Assembly (NCBI GenBank): GCA_947579665.1
Contig: OX388345.1
Span: 61,991,454 to 62,055,453, forward strand
Reading direction: 5' to 3'
DNA: 64,000 bases
From: Sympetrum striolatum
Lineage: Eukaryota > Arthropoda > Insecta > Odonata > Libellulidae
Shown here: piece by piece, positions 37,139 through 47,484 of the stretch
Position numbering within the stretch: the stretch's first letter is position 1
How the letters are laid out: each line of letters opens with the position of its first letter
Position numbers and translations under genes: made by a program
The notes under the pieces: generated by a model
Told to the model about the DNA's origin: nothing
Databases searched by the model: none
What the model saw: only the letters and a program-made list of their open reading frames with translations

Positions 37139-38160
37139 CCTTCATTTTCCAAATTTTTCCTTCAAAAATGTTCTACATAGAAGGGAACAGTGAGGGACTA
37201 GTATTTGGAAGTGAATAATCGCATTTAGAATTGATGCACATGAAGTGTTGTTGTTTTTGTTAAGTAATAGTATTTCCACAATTAATCTTCTTATATATCG
37301 AAATGAAATGATGTTGGTGACGTTGTCTAAAACTCGAATACGGCTCGACCAATTTGAACATTTTTTTGTTTTTTCCCCTCGGTACGGAGGTGGTTTAGGA
37401 AAAAAGAAAATTAGGAAAAACCCAAAAGGAATAGCCAAAAAATCGAAAAAGCATTTCTATAAGAAATGCACGTAAAGTTAATTTTTCTCGCTGCAGGCTT
37501 TATTTCATTTGAAAATTGAAATTAGAAATTATAGACGTACAAAGCCAAATCAAGCACCAAAAGAGGGGAAATAGAATAATAATTTTTATTTTGGTCGTGA
37601 AATATAGTTTACGAATAGAAATTTTGAGAAGTTTGATAAAATGCGTGAATATTTTATCAAAATTTCGAGGTTGTAAACAACTCATCACCTTGACAATGAA
37701 GGAGCTTGTTGATTCCAAGTTCATGTTTTCATCCATCAAAATGCATTAAGAATATAAGTCAAGTTAAAATTAATCCTGATAATAAGTGATACACTTTGTG
37801 AAGAAGAAAAAATTGCATGAGATTTTAACATTTGCTGTTACGAACAATATCCTGTGAAGAATCACACGGAAAAGAGTACGAACATTGTAATTTTAATTTT
37901 TTACAATTTTGTTTAAACGTCAGTAGCAACCAAGTTTTATTTACAGCAACGTAATTGTTTACTGAATTTTTAGTTATAGTTTTAAAACGGTTTTACCCTC
38001 TCTCTACTCGAGGACATAGTGTGAGGGTTTCAATATTGTTAACTTCTGAAGGTAAGTTCGACATATATAACCAAAATATGAAAATTTAAAATATAGATAC
38101 GCTAGACAGAATTCGGTAGTACGAAGTTCACCGCGCCATCTAGCGGTTGATTTTTTTAAA
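37139..38160. other. Non-coding AT-rich stretch
   Basis: No gene is seen. Overlapping AT-rich frames at 37142-37475 and 37500-37749 lie on both strands and have no recognisable content. The motif CGCCATCTAGCGG at 38134-38146 is a short GC-rich patch just before the LINE tail. Confidence 0.5.
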
Positions 38161-38164
38161 AGTA

Positions 38165-38940
38165 TATTATTTATTTATTTATCTATGTATATACAAAGTC
38201 AATTACAAAGTCCATTAGGTACATTAGACAAAATTGAACAAAAAAAATTTGCACTTGAAGGCATTGGTTTCCGTTGTGGTCTTCCTGAGCCAATAATTGG
38301 CTCGTCAGGAGGTGCACAAATAAACAGACAACCAGGATATAGATATATTATAAAATACTAAAGAATTACAGAAATATAACTTACTTCTAAAAACTTTAAG
38401 AATAGTTACTCATTAAAAATCATGTTTTACACAGAGCAACACAATTATATCTATATACACATCTTATCAAAAATGGATTATAAAATGATAATTTTAAAAT
38501 TATAATGTTTTATTGTTTAGTAGGAAATTTTTCATACTTTTCTAACGTCACTTAATGATGTTAAATACAACAGATGTGTTGGAAATTTATTAAAGATATT
38601 CGGTACAACACTCTTTATCCTATGAGCACCATAATTATTATAATTCTTAGGAACCTCATAATTTACCAATCTCCTTGTCTCCATATTGTGTCCCTTTAAT
38701 TTTTTCTTTTATTCTGACCCGTGAAATAGTTTTCTGTTATTAAGACATAGTTTAAGAGTTTATCTACTGGCAGTATCTCTAGATTAGAGTAAATGTGTTT
38801 AATTTCAATCTTTACTTTACAGGAAGTATCATCTACATTTTCATGAATTGTATTACTGTCGTAAACTAATCTTGCAATTCTGTTTTGCAAAGCATCACTG
38901 AAATTAAGTATTTCTATATAGCTATGGCTACTCCAATATC
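38165..38940 (-). mobile_element. LINE family C: 5'-truncated non-LTR retrotransposon
   Basis: On the minus strand the order is the end of a reverse-transcriptase-like ORF (plus 38935 down to 38532), an AT-rich 3' UTR, a GC-containing hairpin (plus 38284-38309, stem GAGCCAA with TTGGCTC) and a tail of TAAA units (plus 38167-38182). This is the layout of a 5'-truncated CR1-, L2- or Jockey-like LINE. The coding part is described separately. No other copy of this family is visible in the window; the copies at 18242, 40193 and 46031 share only the tail type. Confidence 0.7.
38532..38935 (-). pseudogene. Reverse transcriptase C-terminal remnant of LINE family C
   Basis: Read on the minus strand, one frame (plus 38696 to about 38935) gives residues including FSDALQNRIARLVYDS and LEILPVDKLLNYVL. 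The next frame, down to a stop at 38532-38534, gives VNYEVPKNYNNYGAHRI and then VPNIFNKFPTHLLYL. These fit the end of many non-LTR reverse-transcriptase proteins: a region with LQ(K/N)RA or QNR and R, then a leucine-rich 'L..LPL..L' segment, then 'NYG...I....P..FN.LP..L'. The switch between frames falls near a run of six A (minus strand) at about 38700-38706, so a single-base indel probably broke the ORF. The catalytic domain is absent. The element cannot encode a working enzyme. Confidence 0.65.
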
Positions 38941-39564
38941 AGAATGCTCTGCTGTTCTGCGAAGAACTGCTATAATTGCGGTCATTCATTTTGGTTTCTT
39001 TAACTTTTCATTTCCTTGACAGGATTTCGATATCTTAATAGACTTACACTGTAAGTGAGAATTCTGTGATGATAATCAGTTTGAAGATGGGAAAAAATGG
39101 TTCGAGTTTACGTTGGTGAAGTGCATTCAGGAAATAGCTCGATAGATATAAGAGTCCGTAAAGCGTTTGAAAGGGGCAGTTCGATCCCCGGTGAGAGGGC
39201 AGTCTATCTGCATCCGGTGAAAGGAGAAGGTTAAGTTCAGAAAGGGCAAAAACCAATACCAAAGAGGCAATTCCTCCGCTAGGAAGGAATGAAGGAAGAA
39301 CAGCAACAGGGGCGGAGAACTTACAGCGAGCTGAGGTTCTAGGTTTGAATTGTAGTCATAGAATCGAGCTCTGTCCTTATATCATACTTTGAATTACGAT
39401 TTTTAATGGATTTATTATAATTCATGAATAACATTAACAGGTTAAATATAACGATTTTTCTATTTTTGTAATGATTCTTCTTTAGTGGAAAGTTAATCTG
39501 GCTCGGAGAAGAAGATTTGAATAAATAAATGAAAATACTCTGAATAATTTACCGATACTACAGG

Positions 39565-39830
39565 AAAGATTTTAGACCTTTTGAGATGGGAATAGTAAAT
39601 ATGTAAGAAAAGATAATTTTTATAACCGATGAAAAGTAAGTTTTTTACGTCATAATGGTGAAGAGTGATAATGGAGGATCTTTAGGAAGGCCTCATGAAA
39701 AGAGTTGGAAGTCATTATTCAGTAATACTCAGCTGAAATGGTATGAAACTCTAAGCAATGAAGGAATTAAATGTATGAGAACGTTGAATGGTGAGGCCTA
39801 GAATAGAAAAAGTAAGTTGGTTGGGAAACA
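39565..39830 (+). pseudogene. Possible relic of a second LINE reverse transcriptase C-terminus
   Basis: Plus-strand reading gives TFEMGIVNM, a stop, then EKIIFITD, and further on QLKWYETLSNEGI. This resembles the pattern 'EMW.WRRMEKISWTD ... RQLKW.GH..R..G' near the end of insect endonuclease and reverse-transcriptase LINE proteins. Several stops interrupt it and the match is short, so it is at best a strongly decayed fragment. Chance similarity in A-rich DNA cannot be excluded. Confidence 0.3.
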
Positions 39831-40059
39831 GAGTATAATAAATAGAAAGAAAATAAAAATAGGAAAGGGATTTGATGGAAGAAATAAAACGAAGGCAAAG
39901 CGAGTAGGAGTCCCAAATACTGGGGTTGATTAAAAAAGAAAACAGTTGAAGGAAGAATGCTAGGGAAGACTCTTGGAAAGAGGAAAATAGGATATTCCTT
40001 CCGGTAAGATGACGTGTATTAGTAGTGTTGATAAATGTGCTTCAACAGCTTAGGTCATA

Positions 40060-40152
40060 CCGCGCTTGGGCTTTCTCCGGGAATCGAATCCGGGACCCCT
40101 TTTACCATAGCTGAACCCGCTCCCCACATGGCTATCCGAGAGCCCATTTTTT
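40060..40152 (-). mobile_element. tRNA-derived SINE head
   Basis: The minus strand begins GGGCTCTCGGATAGCCATGT, with TAGCCATGTGG in A-box position. It continues to GGATTCGATTCCCGG, a B box with one change, then AGAAAGCCC. GGGCT at the 5' end can pair with AGCCC at the 3' end, so a near-complete tRNA outline survives: acceptor stem, T loop TTCGATT and D-arm region. Two extra A in the acceptor strand and an A where the last T-stem G should be argue against a working tRNA. Its 5' end lies a few tens of bases from the tail of the LINE family A copy at 40193. Confidence 0.6.
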
Positions 40153-40192
40153 ATTATGTATTAATTACTGTATTTTATTATTTTATTATTTC

Positions 40193-40330
40193 CTATTTAT
40201 ATATTTATTTTACAAAACCGTCGCAATTATTCGCAAAGACTGGTGGCGTCGTTGACTCATACAACAATTAATTATAATAATAATAAATAAATACAAATAT
40301 CACTATGCTTACATACAAGTAACCCAACTA
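40193..40330 (-). mobile_element. LINE family A, 3' end copy 2
   Basis: The minus strand carries GACGCCACCAGTCTTTGCGA, TTGCGACGG and then a TAAAATAAATATA tail. This is a diverged version of the 18242 block. AT-rich sequence with (TAA)-type runs follows on the upstream side. It adjoins the SINE head at 40060-40152, and both are on the minus strand. Confidence 0.5.
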
Positions 40331-40379
40331 AATACAACATAAGCATGTATAAATAAAAAAAATAAATACAAAAATATGT

Positions 40380-40520
40380 TATTATATTTATAAATGAAAA
40401 ATATAAAAATAAATTATATGATAGTTATATACCTATTAATATTATTATTCATAGTTATATTATTATATTATTATATTATTACTTTTTATTATTTAATTAT
40501 TACTTCTTATTAAATATAAG
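40380..40520. repeat. AT-only low-complexity tract
   Basis: Almost entirely ATT, TTA and ATA runs (for example 40438-40490). It lies upstream, on the minus strand, of the LINE family A fragment and may have grown from it. Confidence 0.6.
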
Positions 40521-40529
40521 AAGTGGTTG

Positions 40530-42574
40530 GATTAAATATTGATTAAGAAAAAAGGTCTTAAATAAAATGCAAAATGAAACTTAAACGTGTTTTTTTATGG
40601 AAAAAAACTTGTATTTATACATTTCTATCTATCGCCTCAGATAACTTTATTCTTGGACATCGAAAGAAATTAACAGATTTTATAATTGAATGTCATAGGA
40701 AATGGGGATTAGGGATGTGTATTGAGGTAGATTCGAAAGGAGATCGTAAAGTTAGGTATGTACGACTGTTTCAGTGAGGGCAGGCGATGACCTCTCCCAC
40801 ACCTAAACTGTCGAATCGGAGCGGCGGAGACCGAATCTAACTGACCGCAGAGCGTCCACATCAAAGGGCAGGGAGTGAGTGGGAGCGATGAGTGGAGAGA
40901 ACATCTCGTGTGGGAAAATTCCCACAAGAGAGAGATGCTCCCTGCAGCGAAACAGAATCAAATTGGTTTTTTGAGGCAAGGAACGTTTGCTGTCGAAGGT
41001 GTCCGAGTTTGTACACATTCTGCTTTTTATCCCCTTATTTTTTTGCTTCCTTCTTACACGATTTCGTTGCTTCTCTGGCTAGGGAATTTCCTCTCTCTCA
41101 CCAGGATTGGGGAAAAGGCGAGGAGAAAGGATATAATGGGAATAAATCGGTGTTGAAGAAGAGGGTTTCAGAGAGAAACGAATTGGAAGCGTGGGATTAC
41201 TATTGTAATGTATTTCAATGGAACGTAATTAAATTCAAAGGTGCGATAATTCAGTAAAATAATTTCCCCTTTTTTAATGTTCTTTTTGCTACTTCTTAAT
41301 TTAAATGAATCTAAATCATCTGCGAATCTAAATAAAAATATTATTAAATCTTTAGGATAATATTGAAAATTGAAAATATTTTCTTGAAAATATTTGACTG
41401 TAAAACCTTAGTTACGGTTATGTTTCCGATACGGGACCCTGAATTATTTCGCAACGTTTTTCTACATCAATTTATGATTCTTCGTTATTAACATTAGAAG
41501 TCGATATATTACTTCCAATATTAATTTTATATTCAAGCGGGCAGTTTATTTTGATAGATTCGTTTCACAATATCCCTGTTTAAAAGCAATTACATAGCGA
41601 TCAACAATAAGTTTCTTTTCGTTAAAAAACACCATCATTCTTTGGCAAATATGAGTAGGTTTTATCTCATTTTATTTTGAAAATTTTCTTCGGAAATCAG
41701 CATGATTTGATGTCGCTATGTGACGAGATACTTCTCAAAACATAAAAACGTCGTCATAGTGTTTCAATTTACATCCCCTTGCAATTTTATCAAACAGATT
41801 TAAGCAACTTTTTCGCTGTAAACGATACGTACAGCTAAATATAAAAAATACAGAATTGGATATTAATTTGTGGTAATTATTAACATACAAAAACTCAATG
41901 AGGGTAAATATTTACTAAATCACAGGATTATAAACTAGAAAAGACCATGGCTTCGTTGATTTACTTAATAATTATTTAGGTAAAAGTGTAATCTACTTTA
42001 GGCCAATTATTAAATCTGTCAATTTCTTTTGGTGATCCAGAAATAAGTAATCCAAGCCGATAGATAGAAATAAAGGATATCTTTTTCCATAAAAAAACAC
42101 AAAAACTTAATTTTGCATTTCGTTGAAGGTCTATACTGTAATCGTGTGGTTTAATAAAAGTTTACCCTCGTGGATTTCTTTAACATAAAAAGTTGAAATG
42201 ATTAAGAAATCATATTTTCATAGAAGCTAACCATAAAAGAGGTTCAGAGCCGTAGGCACTGTTATGAACGGTGGAACGGACCAACTTATCTGGATTTGAT
42301 ACATTATGTATACCGGTGAATCAATATACTTCCATCCAATTGAATCATTTCGGTCATCCATTCACATTAATGCTAGAAGTGTAAACATGGGCCCCTTCTC
42401 GTCTTCAAGGGCCGACCCTTTCTTCCTGTTATTCACAGATACGCAACCTGTTTAAATATTTCACCAGAAAACTCAACGATCGTAATCAACAGAGCAATCA
42501 TTCTCCTCGGTTACCTTTTTGAATGTGCCCTGAGGGAAAGATGGAGTATGAAGGGGTATAAGGTCTTTATTAAG
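40530..42574. other. Gene-free stretch with a GC-richer island
   Basis: 40780-41180 is GC-richer with overlapping frames on both strands (40709-41257) that match nothing known. The rest is AT-rich. A minus-strand frame near 41320 spells FADD by chance; its surroundings do not resemble a reverse transcriptase. Confidence 0.45.
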
Positions 42575-43146
42575 TCGAGATTGAGACCAAAAAGTCTCTT
42601 CTTTCATCTTACCCTTCGTCAATGATATTATATATACATAAAAAGTTTTTTTGTAGTCGAATAGAAATAGAAAGAAAAAATTTAGAAGGACAGGATGTAA
42701 AAAGACCAAATGTAATATTTTTGGAAAAAATATCAGCTGTAAGAAAACACCCAGAAAGAAGGGGAATGGGAAAATCCTGCGCAAATCTACTAACAGTACA
42801 AGTTCAAAAGATTTAAAAGAAAGCTGTGTATAACATGGATATTAAAAAGGAGGTATTATAACGAAATTGTAAAAATGATAGTAATATCAAGTAAATAAAA
42901 AAGGGAAAATTGCAATGGTACAATTTGATAAAATAATAAATATGAAAAAATATAAGATAAAACATTCAAACGAAATTCAAAAATAATAAAATAAAAAAAA
43001 AATTCAAAACACGAAAATTGCAGGAATACACTATGAGAAAAAAAATAACATCAAAAATAACATCAAAAAACATTAAATTGAAAAAAAATGTTTTAATAAT
43101 GAAACATACTTAGAATGACATGTGAAAAATTTAAAAGCTAATTAAT
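42575..43146 (-). mobile_element. LINE family B, long 3' fragment (copy 4)
   Basis: The 3' hairpin (plus 42583-42598: GAGAC, CAAAAA, GTCTC) and about 550 bases upstream of it on the minus strand line up with the copy at 44016-44474. Shared blocks include CATAAAAAGTTTT, GAATAGAAATAGA, GGATGTAAAAAGA, TGTATAAC, AATGACATGT and AAAAGCTAATTA. The strand read as sense is T-rich. No protein motif is found, so this seems to be 3' UTR only. Both copies are on the minus strand about 0.9 kb apart, with unrelated sequence between them. Confidence 0.6.
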
Positions 43147-44015
43147 ATAGGTGAATACAAAGGGAAAGTTTTGATAAAAAGAACCAAATATATTTAAGGA
43201 TAAGTAATATATATTGTATGAGGGGATAAGGGGTATTATGTATGGTATGTGGTACGAGTGATAAATCGGGATGGAAATGGGAGAGGAGATAAGGGAAAAG
43301 GGAAGGGGAAATATGAAGTGGAAGAGAAACATTTTTTCCTGGAGAGTCTTCTTCCACTCCTTTCTCTGCGTTTACTTATTTAAGACGAAGTCAAACACCC
43401 AAGGGACAAGAGGTCTCACCCCCTCTATAGGGTTCGGAGAGAGATAAAGGCGAGTTTAATTCAGGGAGTGCGCCCGGGACTGAGGGACATGTGGCCTTAA
43501 TGGAAGAATTGGAGGGCCGCGTTTCATTTTTCAGGGATTTTCTCCGATTGTTCTTAGGGTCTTTCTGAAGGGAAAAGTTTTGGGTTAGTCGGTGTCGCGG
43601 GATCCTTTCTTTCCCTTCCCACGCGCTCAATGGAGAATTTTTTTTATCATAAAAGGGCTATTTTCTTTACAGAAGCGATCCCTTCGATATTTTACTCCTC
43701 CGTAATCTTCAATGGGAATTATTTTTGAATTTTAAAGACGATCTGATCTAAGAGACAAATGTCTTCACTAAGTAGTTATGTTGTTTTATATCGCAAGCCG
43801 TCCTTTATTTTAATCGATTAGAACTACAGAATACATTATAAAATAGCTAATTTCTTGGCAAACAAGGCCAATTACTGACCTTCCTTCATTCCATGACTCT
43901 CAGGAATAATCAATCGCCGTGTTTTTCCAACTATAAGGTGACCATTAATTTTAATATCCATAATCAAGAATTTATTACCAAAATTGTTATTGAATCGATA
44001 AATGATAAGCTATAT
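43147..44015. other. Spacer between two family B copies, with a GC-richer island
   Basis: 43147-43330 is purine-rich and 43330-43640 is GC-richer. The frames present are short, overlap, and are unrecognised. No terminal structures are seen. Confidence 0.45.
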
Positions 44016-44474
44016 ATTAAAGAGAGATTGAGAATGAAAAGTCTCTTTTTCCATCTGACCTTTTGTCAATTATATTTTATGCATAAAAAGTTTTGTGTAG
44101 GCGAATAGAAATAGAGTAGAAAATTTCCGAAGGATTGGATGTAAAAAGAACCTGATGTAATATATTAGGAAAAAAGATTCACTTCAGGATGGTGTGAAAA
44201 ATCTACGCAATCCTACTGACAATACAAGCTAAAAAATGTAACTATTTTTCACTTCTACAACCCAGCATTGTATAACTTTGAAATCACAAAAGCAGCACTA
44301 TAACAAAACTTACAAAAAGTAAAATCAATAATATAAAATTGGAATAAATCACTACTATAAAATAATAAATAACACAAATGAACATGAAATAAAACATTCA
44401 AAACATTAAAATCGCTTATAAAAATTAAAACTTGTATAAATGACATGTTAGAAAATTCAAAAGCTAATTAAAAA
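44016..44474 (-). mobile_element. LINE family B, long 3' fragment (copy 5)
   Basis: Aligned along its length with 42575-43146. The terminal hairpin is weaker here (GAGA with TCTC, plus 44030-44045). The order of shared blocks is the same, but scattered indels and substitutions make the two copies clearly different, so they are separate old insertions or an old duplication. Confidence 0.6.
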
Positions 44475-46030
44475 TGACAAAATCAATTAACGTATATGGA
44501 TACTTATGGATAAAAAGGAAATGTGTAAAGTTGATTATTTTTATCTTTGTGGTTAAATTATGCCATGGAGATTTGCAATGTAGCTCATGCAGACGAACTA
44601 TAGATTGATACCTGGGGATGGAAACAAATTATTGTAAGTTCCCTGTAGTTTGTAATAATAATTGGTTCGTTTTAAGATGTAAGCCGCTACATTACATGAC
44701 ACCCACGATTTTCATCCAAATTATTTCGAAAGGATTATTTTATTTACATAATTTATTATTTATGGAAAAATTTAGTAGATAAGTTGTTTGTAAATAAATT
44801 CACTACTAAATATATAATATATAGGTTCGATACGTGAATCTGTTATGAACACGTTATGAAGTATTACATTTGTTTGTCTCTTTATGTATTCTAAATGATA
44901 ATTTATATATTTAACAGCAGTAACTTATAATGTAAATTGAAAGAAATGATTTCTTTCATTGTTTTGTCGAAAATCATTTTAAAATGACCGATTTTAAACC
45001 GTATTTCATATGCTATACCTCATTCGAGAAAAAACTTTAGAATGTCCATTAATATTTTGCGGAAAACAATTTTAGAGTATTTATGAATTTTCGTTGTAAT
45101 TACTCAATAAAAACATGAGTTTCTGTAGCAGTAAAATAAATGGTGAATAAAATGTATGTCCATCATTGATAAACTAATAATATACCCAATATTTGTGATT
45201 AATATTTAAAATGCATCAAAATACAACGATGACTTTACCAGTGAAACAGATGTTAAAGAAAGAGTTTATGTACTCTATATATGCATGTGTATAAGAAAAC
45301 TCAAACCCTTCCATTGTAATAGGTAAAATGACAAGTACAAAATATATTGATTTATATATTTCTGAAGATGTAACAAATCTTGTCTTCCATCCAATTAAAG
45401 TCAGTCAAAATTATTTGCGTTAATTGCTCGTGAATGTAAAAGGTATGAGGTAAATATTATGATGTGCGCACATTTAGCAATGTATTTTTTCCCCTAAAAA
45501 TTTTCGTTGGCCGCATTGCGCGAGATCACATGTAAACAGACATTAGGGTCTCCATAATTAATTCAGAGTGCTTTTTTGGCCCATTGTCTCTCCACTCCTC
45601 AGTAAATAAGATCCCCGAAGACCCTTCCAAACCCATCCTACTCCCTTCCTTTAGGTTCAAGCACAGACTTCTATTCATTCTTTAATTACCCTTTTCCGAG
45701 ATCCCTACGGTCATGCAGTGAGGTAAATAACTAAAAATCTATCTTCTTAGTGTTGTTACAAGTTGTTGGAGTCTTTAATTACGACTTTGGTAGAGTTGCT
45801 GTAATTCATCATATTACGGAGGTTTTCATTTTATCTTTGGATTACTTAATTTTAAAATTCTATTCAATATAGATCTTATATATACAAGCTCATCTTTGTA
45901 GAAGGGAGCCATTAGAAACGAAATAATAAATTCCTGTGGAAGTCATTAAGTGTTTATTGTTTCGTTTATTAACCAATCATCGTATTGAAAAACACCAAGG
46001 AAATGTTTCTTGGTGCTCAAAGTTTGATGT
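44475..46030. other. Non-coding AT-rich stretch
   Basis: No gene is seen. A small hairpin with arms CACCAAG and CTTGGTG lies at 45993-46015, just outside the LINE tail that follows. Confidence 0.5.
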
Positions 46031-46140
46031 AATTTATTTATTCACAGATTTTGCCACAGTTTGACAAAAGTCTGGTGGCAGCAAATTACATAATATAGGT
46101 TGTAATTAGTACACAATACACGTTACAATGCATCAATCTA
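46031..46140 (-). mobile_element. LINE family A, 3' end copy 3
   Basis: The minus strand reads TTTGCTGCCACCAGACTTTT, GTCAAACTGTGGC, AAAATCTGTG and then AATAAATAAATT. GCCAC and GTGGC (plus 46053-46079) can pair to close a hairpin. This is the best-preserved copy of the block. No coding sequence lies upstream. Confidence 0.6.
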
Positions 46141-46200
46141 CAATATAATCTACTAATAACAACGATGAAAAGGAATGAAGGAGACACGGCTGTTAGTATG

Positions 46201-46306
46201 ATATCAAAAATAAAATAGAAACTCCACTAGCCGTAATTCAACTAAAATTCAACTTAAAAAAGAAACTGAATTACGGCCAGTGGAGTTTCTATTTAATTTT
46301 TGATAT
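46201..46306. repeat. Inverted repeat, 40 bp arms at 38/40 identity
   Basis: Arms at 46201-46240 and 46267-46306 begin and end with ATATCAAAAA and its complement and differ at only two positions; the spacer is 26 bases. It sits about 60 bases from the LINE family A tail block. It could be a tiny MITE, an inverted duplication, or part of that LINE's 3' UTR. No target duplication is clear. Confidence 0.8.
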
Positions 46307-47169
46307 AATTACAACGATAACAAATGGAAAAGTTTATTAATTTTCATAATCATAACATTGTTTCATAAATACAATTTTTTTAATAAAAGAAGTACAAAAG
46401 GTGTTCGTGCACTAGCTAGCTAGGTTTCGACATTGAAAGAAAAACAAATTCGAAATTATAATTTTAAATCTGATCTACATTCATAAACATTTCCTTATTC
46501 ATAATATTATGTTATTTCTGTTTGTTTTAGGAAAGTATATGATTTTGCGATGCACCAAGTTTATCTCCACGCACCGATTTTTCCCTATTACTCGTATTTA
46601 TGGTTTTTGGAGAAGATTATTAGGAATAAAGACCAAAGAAATCTTATATATCCATGGCAGTAATTCCACCCGTAAGTTACTTTACTCTGTGGGGTTTCAC
46701 TCCTATTCCATGAACTTCAACTAGAAATTTCATTTATTTAAATGTTTCTAGATGTTAATGTAGTGTTCTTCTACATCTGGTATACAACGTATATCTACCT
46801 AACTCTTGCAAAAGTGTTGACACGCCGACTCATGTGTCTTTGAGGTGCTACACGGATCTTGCATCTCAGCATAGGACGTCCCCTAGTTATCGAGGACGAC
46901 GACTGTCAAGAAACAGCTGACACGTACCTTTCGAACAGCCTGAGTAAGGGATTAATAGGCGTTTTCTCCAAGCTGTTGACATAAAAGCAAATGTCGTTAG
47001 GTAGCCGCTGGAGAAAGTTATAACCCATTACCTCCTATATGTTGAATATATATTCTAAAGAATTTTCAATGATATTCAGTTATGCTGAAAATTTTAAGAC
47101 TGTGATTCTAGCCTGTCGTGAAAGAAATGTTTCTAATTCTACTGGTATTCATTGACACATGCAGATCAT

Positions 47170-47196
47170 TTGATGTAATAAAAGTTATTACATCAA
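47170..47196. repeat. Perfect hairpin, 12 bp arms
   Basis: Arms TTGATGTAATAA and the complement flank AAG. Confidence 0.75.
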
Positions 47197-47449
47197 GGTA
47201 AGCATGCTATTACAAATATCTTCAGAAGGAGATGTGCTGAATTTCTTAGACTCATTTAGAAGGTCGAAGTTTTATCCGAATTAACTCTTTAAATCAAAGA
47301 TAGGAGCTGCTCCTGATTTTCTTCGTCAACTTAGCTTACTCACACCATCATTTGGTATTTTTATGAGAAATATAGCGGATACATTGATTCTTTTTAATTA
47401 AAAGTTTAAAAATTGAAATTAGTATGATTTGTGGTTAACTCCCATCTTC

Positions 47450-47484
47450 AATTAATCCTTGTTTAATATAAACAAGGATTAATT
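47450..47484. repeat. Perfect hairpin, 16 bp arms
   Basis: Arms AATTAATCCTTGTTTA (47450-47465) and the exact complement (47469-47484) flank ATA. It lies 254 bases beyond the hairpin at 47170 but is unrelated to it in sequence. Confidence 0.8.

Noticed and set aside
38134..38146. CGCCATCTAGCGG as a binding site or mini-palindrome
   Set aside because: Too short and imperfect to support any call; no second copy with the same context.
39150..39200. GTTCGATCCCCGG as a tRNA T-arm
   Set aside because: No A box or acceptor pairing upstream; a real tRNA or SINE head cannot be drawn.
41310..41345. FADD-like codons on the minus strand suggesting a reverse transcriptase
   Set aside because: Sequence on both sides does not fit the reverse-transcriptase palm; it is AT-rich DNA where such codons arise by chance.
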